From Paracoccaceae bacterium (GTDB taxonomy: Bacteria > Pseudomonadota > Alphaproteobacteria > Rhodobacterales > Rhodobacteraceae): a DNA stretch of 5,449 bases. Location of the stretch: the NCBI GenBank assembly GCA_026982275.1, contig JALSHK010000067.1, positions 1 through 5,449 on the forward strand, given 5' to 3'. Below, in pieces: positions 1 to 5,011 of this stretch. Each line of letters starts with the position of its first letter. Position 1 is the first letter of the stretch. Below the pieces are notes generated by a model. The model ran no database searches and was not told the origin of the DNA. It saw nothing but the letters and a program-made list of their open reading frames with translations. Position numbers and translations under genes: made by a program.

Positions 1-470
1 TGATGCTGACCCGCAAAAATGACGCGCCGCTGGATTTTGACTTCAAAAAAGCGCTGGAGCAGAGCAAGGACAACCCGGTTTTTTATGTGCAATATGCCCA
101 TGCGCGGGTCTGCTCGGTGCTGAAAAAGGCGGACAACCCGAGCGATGCGGCCTTGCAACAGGCCGATTTCAGCCTGCTGACCGCCCCTGCGGAGCTGGCC
201 TTGATCAAGAAACTGGCCGAGTGGCCACGCTTGGTCGAGCTGGCCGCCAAGCATCATGAGCCGCATCGCGTTGCCTTTTATCTGTTTGATTTGGCGTCCG
301 AATTTCATGCGCTTCAGCATTTGGGCAAGGTCGATCCGGCGATGCGCTTTAATCTGGATGGCGATCCGGCGCTGAGCGAGGCGCGCCAAGCCATGATCCG
401 CGCCGTGGCGGTTGTTATTTCTGCCGGTCTTGGTATTCTGGGGGTAACCCCGGCCAGAGAGATGCGCTAA
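1..470 (+). CDS. argS: Arginyl-tRNA synthetase, C-terminal part (5' end outside window)
   Basis: This is the 3' end of the class I arginyl-tRNA synthetase, which charges tRNA-Arg with arginine in the cytoplasm. The visible 155 residues cover the end of the catalytic part and the helical DALR anticodon-binding domain (about residues 30-155 of the visible part). Family signatures seen are MLTRKNDAPLDFDF, the YVQYAHARVCSVL helix, FYLFDLASEFHAL, and the terminal GLGILGVTPAREMR, which matches the usual family ending LGV..P..MR. The HIGH and KMSKS motifs would lie upstream. The ATG at position 3 is internal, because related enzymes read straight through this point; the first two bases fit the end of a preceding Met codon. 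With a usual length near 580 residues, roughly the last quarter is present. The stop is TAA at 468-470. Identification is by family wording and is secure. Confidence 0.96.
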   Translation, partial: MLTRKNDAPLDFDFKKALEQSKDNPVFYVQYAHARVCSVLKKADNPSDAALQQADFSLLTAPAELALIKKLAEWPRLVELAAKHHEPHRVAFYLFDLASEFHALQHLGKVDPAMRFNLDGDPALSEARQAMIRAVAVVISAGLGILGVTPAREMR

Positions 471-499
471 GCGCACGGGCTGTTTAGCGTATTTAGGGG

Positions 500-528
500 T
501 TGGAGCAGAGCTGCACACAAATTATAGT
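500..528 (+). promoter_or_regulatory. Possible sigma-70-type promoter for the SPOR-scpA-scpB genes
   Basis: The 81-base gap after argS holds a -35-like TTGGAG (500-505), a 17-base spacer, and a -10-like TATAGT (523-528, five of six consensus bases). A start near 535 would leave a leader of about 17 bases containing GAGAGG (536-541), a ribosome-binding site ten bases before the ATG at 552. The -35 is weak (three of six) and the genes could equally be read through from argS. No convincing intrinsic terminator is seen after argS: a perfect TGCGC/GCGCA repeat (463-475) spans the stop codon but has no T-run behind it. Confidence 0.4.
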
Positions 529-551
529 GTGTTATGAGAGGCGACTAACCG

Positions 552-1526
552 ATGAGAGACAAACTGGGCGAAACTTTGAGGCGCAGGCTGTGGGAAGAGC
601 ATCATTCCGGCAAGCCCGATCCGGAAACCGATGAAGATGTGGCCTCTGTTGCCCCGCGCCCGCTGGCTTCAAGGCTGACCCAGTGGATTGGCGGGCTGGT
701 ATCGGTATCATTGGTGATTGGCGCGATCTTCTGGGTGTTCGAGCTGGGCCGCCGCGATGCCAATGAGGTGCCGGTGATAAAGGCCATGAGCGGCGAAGCC
801 CGCGAGACGCCCGAGGATTCAAGCGGGCCTATTGTGGAGAATCAGGGCTTGCAGGTGAACGAGGTGCTGGCCGGAGATGAAACCGCGCCGATCGAGGCCG
901 AAACCCGCCTTGCCCCGCCCCCCCAAAGGCTGACCGCGGCCGATGCCACCCCCGCGCCGCCGCCCGAACCCGCACCCGCCACGCCCGCTACCATAACCCT
1001 GGGGCAAACGCCCCAAGCCGATACCGGCTTTCAACTGCCCCCCTCCCTGCCCGATGCCGACCCGAACATGACCCGTGCGGTTCGCCGCGTGATGCCCGAG
1101 GCGCTTTCACCGACAGCCGAGTTGCTGAGCAATGCAATTGCCGATGCGGTATCCGAGGTTGTGAACGAGGCTGCGGCCGAAAATACAACCGCCCCTGTCC
1201 CTGAAGCCGTGCAGCCGGATTCAATCGAAACCCCGACCGAGAACAGACCGGCCCCCGATACGCCCCCCGAGGCTGCTGGAGAGGTGATGATCCAGCTTGG
1301 TGCCTATGATGACGAAGCCACGGCTAACAGCGACTGGAACGCGGCGATCGAGGATAATCAGGATTTGATGGGCAGGCTGGTGCGTTTTGTGGAGCGCCGC
1401 GAGGCAGGCGGGCGGGTATTCTACCGGCTTCGCGCCCGGGGGTTTACCAGCATGGAGCAAGCTACCGCATTATGTGATGCGCTTTTGAAGCGCGATGTTC
1501 CATGCATTGCCGTAACCGCGAGATAG
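552..1526 (+). CDS. Membrane-anchored SPOR-domain (septal peptidoglycan-binding) protein
   Basis: This 324-residue protein has the layout of a bitopic SPOR protein. A charged cytoplasmic N-terminus (1-42) is followed by one hydrophobic membrane segment (about 45-65, WIGGLVSVSLVIGAIFWVFE). Then comes a long, low-complexity periplasmic linker rich in Pro, Ala and Glu (about 66-242) and a C-terminal SPOR domain (about 243-323). The domain opens with EVMIQLGAYDDEATA and shows the repeated beta-alpha pattern with VFYRLRARGF and a closing CIAVTAR. SPOR domains bind denuded glycan strands at the division septum, so a role in cell division or wall remodelling is inferred, not shown. The ATG at 552 follows GAGAGG by ten bases. 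The gene ends four bases before scpA, so they are probably co-transcribed. The linker is the fast-evolving part and includes a run of seven C (918-924); the frame stays open across it. Confidence 0.88.
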   Translation: MRDKLGETLRRRLWEEHHSGKPDPETDEDVASVAPRPLASRLTQWIGGLVSVSLVIGAIFWVFELGRRDANEVPVIKAMSGEARETPEDSSGPIVENQGLQVNEVLAGDETAPIEAETRLAPPPQRLTAADATPAPPPEPAPATPATITLGQTPQADTGFQLPPSLPDADPNMTRAVRRVMPEALSPTAELLSNAIADAVSEVVNEAAAENTTAPVPEAVQPDSIETPTENRPAPDTPPEAAGEVMIQLGAYDDEATANSDWNAAIEDNQDLMGRLVRFVERREAGGRVFYRLRARGFTSMEQATALCDALLKRDVPCIAVTAR

Positions 1527-1530
1527 CACG

Positions 1531-2316
1531 ATGCCCGATGATTTCATGCAAGAAAACAACGAGATTGCAGCCCGCCGCGCCGCCGAGGCGCTGGTGGTGG
1601 ATGTGGAAGGTTTTGAAGGGCCGCTGGATGTTTTGCTGCTGCTTTCGCGCACGCAAAAGGTGGATTTGCGGCAGGTGTCTATTCTGGCGCTGGCCGAGCA
1701 ATATCTGGTATTTGTCGAGGAGGCAAAGCGCCTGCGCATCGAGCTGGCGGCGGATTATCTGGTGATGGCGGCGTGGCTGGCCTTTTTGAAATCACGGCTT
1801 TTGCTGCCACCCGATCCAAAAGACGAAGGCCCCAGCGGCGAGGAAATGGCCGCGCATCTGGCCTTTCAGCTGGAGCGGCTGGAGGCTATGCGCAAGGCGG
1901 CGGCCCGCCTGATGGCACGGGACCAGCTGGGCCGCGATTTTTTTGCCCGTGGCCAGACCGAAATATTCACCCGTAAAAAGGCGATCCGCTATGAAGCCAA
2001 TCTGCTGGATCTGATGCAGGCCTATGCCCATATCAAAACCCGGGATGATTTTGAGCCGCTACACTTTCAGCGCGACGCCATTTTCACCATGGAACAGGCG
2101 CTGGAGCGCATGAAGGGCCTGATTGGCGAGGCGATCGAATGGGGCGAGCTGAGCGGCTTTTTGCCCGAAGCGTGGCGAAACGATCCAAAGCGGCGGCGCA
2201 CGGCCATCGCCTCGACCTTTGCCGCCGCACTCGAGCTGGTGAAGGAAGGGCGGATGGAAATTCGCCAATATGATAATTTTGCCCCTATCCAGCTCAAGCA
2301 GCGAGCGGTGCGATGA
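1531..2316 (+). CDS. scpA: Segregation and condensation protein A (SMC kleisin subunit)
   Basis: ScpA is the kleisin that bridges the two heads of the SMC dimer and, with ScpB, forms the condensin that compacts and segregates chromosomes. The 261-residue length is normal. The N-terminal SMC-neck-binding helical region carries the hallmark FEGPLDVLLLLSRTQKVDL (28-46), followed by ADYLVMAAWLAFLKSRLLLPP (74-94). The middle, about 95-200, is where ScpB binds. The C-terminal winged helix (about 205-255) ends with ALELVKEGRMEIRQYDNFAPI, the part that caps the SMC head. The ATG at 1531 lies four bases after the SPOR stop and has no clear Shine-Dalgarno site, so translation is probably coupled to the gene before. 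Met6 (1546) is an alternative start and has no better site. The stop overlaps the scpB start. Confidence 0.95.
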   Translation: MPDDFMQENNEIAARRAAEALVVDVEGFEGPLDVLLLLSRTQKVDLRQVSILALAEQYLVFVEEAKRLRIELAADYLVMAAWLAFLKSRLLLPPDPKDEGPSGEEMAAHLAFQLERLEAMRKAAARLMARDQLGRDFFARGQTEIFTRKKAIRYEANLLDLMQAYAHIKTRDDFEPLHFQRDAIFTMEQALERMKGLIGEAIEWGELSGFLPEAWRNDPKRRRTAIASTFAAALELVKEGRMEIRQYDNFAPIQLKQRAVR

Positions 2317-2945
2317 TAGAGGATGAAAAACCGGAATCCCTGTTTGAGGCCCCGCCAATGGCCGAGCAGGAACGCATGGTGGAGGCGCTGCTATTTGCCT
2401 CTTCCGCGCCGATGAGCCTGCGCGAGATCGAGGCGCGGCTGCCCCATGGCTGCGCGCCGGCCGAGGCTTTGGTGCATCTGGGCAAGCGCTATGAGGGCAG
2501 GGGGGTGGCCTTGCGGCGGATCGACGATGCCTGGGCCTTTCGCACCGCACCGGATCTTGGTTTTTTGATGCATAAAGAGCAGGTGGAGCATCGCAAGCTT
2601 TCCCGCGCGGCGATCGAAACCTTGGCGATTGTGGCGTATCATCAGCCGGTTACCCGCGCCGAGATCGAAGAGATACGCGGAGTTTCGCTGTCGCGCGGCA
2701 CATTGGATATGCTGCTGGAGCTTGAATGGATCAAGCTGGGCCGCCGGAAAATGACGCCGGGCCGACCGGTAACTTTTATCGTTACCCAGGCTTTTCTGGA
2801 TCATTTCGGGCTGGAAACCCCGCGCGATTTACCGGGTGTGAAGGAGCTGCGTGCGGCAGGCTTGCTGGATAACCGGCCACCGCCCGGCGCGCTATTGCCC
2901 GAAGCGGAGGATGAAGATGCTGATCAGGAGGATATGTTTGAGTGA
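2313..2945 (+). CDS. scpB: Segregation and condensation protein B (SMC accessory subunit)
   Basis: ScpB dimerises and binds the middle of ScpA, stabilising the SMC-kleisin ring. The 210-residue protein shows the two expected winged-helix domains. The first (about 18-88) includes MVEALLFASSAPMSLREIEARL. The second (about 95-165) carries the family signature LSRAAIETLAIVAYHQPVTR (96-115), followed by AEIEEIRGV, and then LLELEWIKLGRRKMTPGRP. The tail beyond residue 185 is Pro-rich then strongly acidic, ending EDADQEDMFE; it is probably disordered. The start codon ATG overlaps the scpA TGA as ATGA (2313-2316), typical of translational coupling that keeps two subunits in proportion. No strong ribosome-binding site is seen. 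The next gene is convergent, so this is the last gene of the left-hand operon here. Confidence 0.95.
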   Translation: MIEDEKPESLFEAPPMAEQERMVEALLFASSAPMSLREIEARLPHGCAPAEALVHLGKRYEGRGVALRRIDDAWAFRTAPDLGFLMHKEQVEHRKLSRAAIETLAIVAYHQPVTRAEIEEIRGVSLSRGTLDMLLELEWIKLGRRKMTPGRPVTFIVTQAFLDHFGLETPRDLPGVKELRAAGLLDNRPPPGALLPEAEDEDADQEDMFE

Positions 2946-2969
2946 CGGGGGCGGATAGTGCTGTGTGCG

Positions 2970-2996
2970 GGTGGCGGGCTTCAGCCCGACATCACC
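2970..2996. terminator. Candidate hairpin between convergent scpB and dCTP deaminase genes
   Basis: A GC-rich stem CGGGC/GCCCG with a TTCA loop (2975-2988) can be extended across an internal loop by GGTG (2970-2973) pairing with CACC (2993-2996). It lies in the 46-base gap and overlaps the stop codon of the deaminase gene. Its position suits a shared terminator, but neither strand has the T-run expected of an intrinsic terminator. It may work with Rho, act as an RNA-stability hairpin, or be chance. Confidence 0.3.
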
Positions 2997-4059
2997 GGAA
3001 GTGCTTGGAAAGCTTCAGCCCTTGGCCCTGGTAATTGGAGCCAAGATCGGCGCCGTAAAGCACGCGCGGCACCGCCTGCATCCGCTCATACACCAGACGC
3101 CCGACAATCTGTCCATGCTCCAGCGCAAAGGGGGCCTCGTGGCAGCGCACCTCCAGCACCCCGCGCGAGCCTTTGCCGCCGGCATTTTCATTGCCAAAAC
3201 CCGGATCAAAGAACCCCGCATAATGCACGCGGAATTCGCCCACCATCGCCAGATAGGGGGCCATTTCAGCGGCACAATCCGGCGGTATATGCACGGCCTC
3301 ATTGCTGACCAGAATGTAAAACGCGCCGGGATCAAGGATGATCCGGCTATCGGGTGCCTTCACCGGCTCCCAGAAATCTTCCACCGGATAATGCGCGAGG
3401 CGATCCAGATCAATCAGCCCTGTATGGGGCTTGGCGCGGTAGCCCACAATGCCGCCCTCGCGGGGCGAGAGATCCACCGAAAAGCCCAGACCATCAGAAA
3501 TATGCGCCTCTTGGTCCACCAGCCCCTGGGAAGCATCCAGCGCGCGTAGCTCCGCATCCGATAGCACCACCTGCCCGTTGCGAAAGCGGATCTGATTGAG
3601 CCGCATGCCCGGGCGCGCCAGCACCGAAAACGAGCGCGGCGAAATTTCGGCATAGAGCTGGCCGTGATATCCCGCCTCTATACGGTCGAATTCCACGGCG
3701 TGTTCGGTGATCAGGCGGGTGAAAAGATCGAGCCGTCCAGTGGAGCTTTTGGCATTGGCCACCGCGTTAATATGGGGCGGCAGGGCCAGCGATTCCATCA
3801 GCGGCACCAGATACACACAGCCCTTTTCCAGCACCGCGCCACCGCTCAGGTCTATTTCGTGCATCGAGAAATCCTGCAGCCGCTTGGCAATCCCCGCCTT
3901 GCCGGGCAAAAAGGACGCCCGCACCCGCCATGCCTTGGCGCCAAGGCGCAGATCAAGGCTGGCGGGCTGGAGCTGGGCTTCGGGAATGGGGCTGGTGGCG
4001 ATGATTTCACGATCCGCGATCATCCGCTCTATGGCTTGAAAGGGCAGCACGCCTTGCAT
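2992..4059 (-). CDS. dcd: dCTP deaminase, long two-domain alphaproteobacterial form
   Basis: dCTP deaminase converts dCTP to dUTP, the step before dUTPase makes dUMP for thymidylate synthesis. The protein is about 355 residues, against about 190 for E. coli Dcd, because it holds two dUTPase-like halves. Residue numbers here count from the TTG at 4074. The first half has QPASLDLRLG (36-45), KSSTGR (109-114) matching the R/KSSxxR active-site loop, and IEAGYHGQLYAE (132-143), whose Glu143 aligns with the catalytic Glu of E. coli Dcd. The second half (about 246-340) repeats the fold with AGFFDPGFG and GVLEVR but lacks an SSxxR loop. Several starts are possible: TTG 4074, ATG 4068, 4062 or 4059. 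I chose 4059 because relatives, as I recall them, begin M-x-GVLP and GGGG at 4069-4072 is nine bases upstream. The exact start is uncertain; the family is not. Confidence 0.92.
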   Translation of the reverse strand: MQGVLPFQAIERMIADREIIATSPIPEAQLQPASLDLRLGAKAWRVRASFLPGKAGIAKRLQDFSMHEIDLSGGAVLEKGCVYLVPLMESLALPPHINAVANAKSSTGRLDLFTRLITEHAVEFDRIEAGYHGQLYAEISPRSFSVLARPGMRLNQIRFRNGQVVLSDAELRALDASQGLVDQEAHISDGLGFSVDLSPREGGIVGYRAKPHTGLIDLDRLAHYPVEDFWEPVKAPDSRIILDPGAFYILVSNEAVHIPPDCAAEMAPYLAMVGEFRVHYAGFFDPGFGNENAGGKGSRGVLEVRCHEAPFALEHGQIVGRLVYERMQAVPRVLYGADLGSNYQGQGLKLSKHFR

Positions 4060-4079
4060 CATTTCCATCCCCAATACGC

Positions 4080-4108
4080 AAAAAACGCCAGCCAGATGCC
4101 AGCGTTTT
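4080..4108 (-). terminator. Intrinsic terminator downstream of tRNA-Pro
   Basis: Read on the - strand, AAAACGCTGGC (4108-4098) pairs with GCTGGCGTTTT (4092-4082) around the loop ATCTG. The stem has 11 pairs, two of them G-T wobbles. A run of six T (4085-4080) forms the stem's 3' end and tail. It begins seven bases after the tRNA 3' end, so it is the natural terminator of the tRNA transcript. The A-run and T-run flank the stem symmetrically, so it might also stop transcription coming from the other side. Confidence 0.8.
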
Positions 4109-4114
4109 GTAATT

Positions 4115-4191
4115 TGGTCGGGCTAGCGAGATTCGAACTCACGACCTTTCGTCCCCCAGACGAACGCGCTACCAAGCTGCGCCATAGCCCG
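4115..4191 (-). tRNA. tRNA-Pro, anticodon GGG
   Basis: This is a complete 77-base cloverleaf. The acceptor stem CGGGCTA (4191-4185) pairs perfectly with TAGCCCG (4125-4119), followed by discriminator A and an encoded CCA (4117-4115). The anticodon stem TTCGT/ACGAA encloses the loop CTGGGGG, which puts GGG at positions 34-36 (bases 4157-4155) and so reads proline codons CCC and CCU. The T arm GTGAG-TTCGAAT-CTCGC is canonical. Five G in a row (34-38) include G37, which in tRNAs of this type is normally N1-methylated to hold the reading frame. Confidence 0.97.
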
Positions 4192-4201
4192 ACTGAGGCT
4201 T

Positions 4202-4229
4202 GTTATATCGCCAAATCCGGCAGGTGCAA
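4202..4229 (-). promoter_or_regulatory. Probable promoter of tRNA-Pro
   Basis: On the - strand, TTGCAC (4229-4224) and TATAAC (4207-4202) are separated by 16 bases, in the 50-base gap between the merR stop and the tRNA. Start would fall near 4195, a few bases before the mature tRNA 5' end. The -10 matches five of six consensus bases, while the -35 is only TTG plus a weak half; preceded by C it reads CTTGCAC, common in alphaproteobacterial housekeeping promoters. The position is good, but the call rests on sequence alone. Confidence 0.5.
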
Positions 4230-4241
4230 GCGCCAAACGCA

Positions 4242-4616
4242 TCAAAGCGAAGATGAAATGGAGGCGCGCAGCCCCTCTAGCCCTTTAACGATCTCCGCAA
4301 GGGTTGGCTGGCTTGAGACGAGCTTTAGCCCAGCGCTTTTTCCAATGCCGGTAACATGCTTGACACCGCGATCTTTCAGCACCTTTTGCGCGCCTTTGAT
4401 GGTCATGCCCTGCACGTATAGCAGATCCTGAATACCGCGCAAAAGATCAATATCTTCGGGGCGGTAATAGCGCCGCCCGCCGCCGCGCTTGACCGGCTGG
4501 ATTTGGCTAAACCGCGTTTCCCAGAAGCGCAGCACATGGGCCGGAAGATCCAGCAGATCCGCCACTTCGGAAATGGTGCGAAAAGCCTGCGCCGATTTTT
4601 TGCGAACCGCGCCCAT
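4242..4616 (-). CDS. Small MerR-family transcriptional regulator
   Basis: The 124-residue protein opens with a MerR-type winged helix-turn-helix. The helix-turn-helix is at about 12-31 (FRTISEVADLLDLPAHVLRF). The wing contains GGGRRYYRPEDIDLL (45-59), followed by a helix with the usual YVQGMTIKGAQKVLKDRG. After about residue 85 there is only a short tail, with no effector-binding domain. There is no cysteine, so it cannot sense metal or redox state through thiols as MerR, CueR or SoxR do; its signal and targets are unknown. The ATG (4616-4614) is two bases after the ihfA stop, and AAGG (4627-4624) inside the end of ihfA is seven bases upstream. It is therefore almost certainly in one transcript with ihfA. 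This pairing recurs in related bacteria as I recall, suggesting a nucleoid or global regulatory link, but I know of no proven function. Confidence 0.9.
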   Translation of the reverse strand: MGAVRKKSAQAFRTISEVADLLDLPAHVLRFWETRFSQIQPVKRGGGRRYYRPEDIDLLRGIQDLLYVQGMTIKGAQKVLKDRGVKHVTGIGKSAGLKLVSSQPTLAEIVKGLEGLRASISSSL

Positions 4617-4618
4617 GC

Positions 4619-4921
4619 TTAAGCCTTGTTGCCGGTATTCACCCGCTCTTTCATCAGATGCGAGGGGCGGAAGGTCAGCACGCGGCGCGGCGCGATCGGC
4701 ACTTCTTCGCCGGTTTTGGGATTGCGGCCGATGCGGGCGTTTTTATCGCGGGTGCTGAAGGTGCCGAAAGACGAGATCTTCACCTGCTCCCCCGCGACGA
4801 GGGAATCTGCCATATGATTTAGCACGGATTCCACCAAATCAGCGGAATCATTTCTTGATAATCCGACCTCGCGAAATACAGCTTCGCTCAGGTCCATCCT
4901 TGTTAACGTATCTACACTCAC
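4619..4921 (-). CDS. ihfA: Integration host factor subunit alpha
   Basis: IhfA pairs with IhfB to form the DNA-bending protein IHF, which shapes the nucleoid and assists recombination, replication and sigma-54 promoters. The 100-residue length is normal. The N-terminal helices (MDLSEAVFREVGLSRNDSADLVE) lead into the sheet with GEQVKISSFGTFSTRDK. The DNA-inserting arm GRNPKTGEEVPI (65-76) carries the Pro (68) that intercalates at the bend, and RRVLTFRPSHLMKERV follows. This arm and the PSHLMKER ending favour the alpha subunit over HU or IhfB. The start is GTG at 4921: GAGGGAG stands seven bases upstream, and relatives share the MSxxTLTRMDL opening. The in-frame ATG at 4897 has AAGG directly abutting it, too close to work. 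merR follows two bases after the stop, and an IHF consensus site sits at the promoter. Confidence 0.96.
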   Translation of the reverse strand: MSVDTLTRMDLSEAVFREVGLSRNDSADLVESVLNHMADSLVAGEQVKISSFGTFSTRDKNARIGRNPKTGEEVPIAPRRVLTFRPSHLMKERVNTGNKA

Positions 4922-4928
4922 AGAATCG

Positions 4929-4935
4929 CTCCCTC
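4929..4935 (-). promoter_or_regulatory. Ribosome-binding site of ihfA
   Basis: GAGGGAG on the - strand lies seven bases before the GTG at 4921-4919. It is the strongest Shine-Dalgarno match seen in the window and decides for the GTG start over the internal ATG at 4897. Confidence 0.75.
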
Positions 4936-4948
4936 TTTTTCATATTTT

Positions 4949-4978
4949 ACGTTACGGGTAAAAAGGAAAGCGAGTCAA
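4949..4978 (-). promoter_or_regulatory. Candidate promoter of ihfA-merR
   Basis: On the - strand, TTGACT (4978-4973, five of six) is followed after 18 bases by TAACGT (4954-4949, three of six). A start near 4942 would give a leader of about 20 bases that includes the ribosome-binding site. The -35 is convincing and the -10 is weak. A perfect TATAAT at 5006-5001, just after the fabH stop, is an alternative -10, but nothing resembling a -35 lies 16-18 bases before it. Read-through from fabH is also possible, since no terminator is seen between the genes. Confidence 0.42.
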
Positions 4979-4991
4979 TATCAATGGTTTA
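4979..4991 (+). promoter_or_regulatory. IHF-binding consensus site at the ihfA promoter
   Basis: TATCAATGGTTTA matches WATCAANNNNTTR at every defined position. On its 5' side, about nine bases away, is the A-rich tract TAAAAAGGAAAG (4959-4970), the side and rough distance at which strong sites such as lambda H' carry their A-tract. The core abuts the -35-like TTGACT of ihfA, and the A-rich part falls in the promoter spacer, so bound IHF would cover the promoter. This supports negative autoregulation, known for ihfA (himA) in E. coli; here it is inferred from sequence. Confidence 0.6.
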
Positions 4992-5011
4992 TGCTGTTAC
5001 ATTATAGCGGG

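Noticed and set aside
441..451. The palindrome GGGGTAACCCC near the end of argS
   Set aside because: It lies inside conserved coding sequence (LGVTP), has a one-base loop and no T-run, so it is not a credible terminator or operator.
918..924. A run of seven C in the SPOR gene and a run of seven T in scpA (1938-1944), considered as frameshift or phase-variation tracts
   Set aside because: Both genes are intact and in frame across the runs, and the tracts are short; the T run simply encodes Asp-Phe-Phe.
2965..3549. A 194-codon open frame on the + strand inside the dCTP deaminase gene
   Set aside because: It is fully antisense to dcd, which has clear catalytic motifs; the + frame has no ribosome-binding site or family likeness.
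4087..4101. A sigma-54-like TGGCA...TGGC with GG and GC ten bases apart, read on the - strand before dcd
   Set aside because: The -12 half reads TGGC instead of TTGC, and all of it lies in the stem of the tRNA terminator, which explains the sequence. It is kept only as a remote possibility for dcd.
3664..4431. A 255-codon open frame on the + strand across the start of dcd, the tRNA and merR
   Set aside because: It is antisense to a recognised gene, a tRNA and a second recognised gene, and its translation resembles no family. It is a shadow of GC-rich coding sequence.
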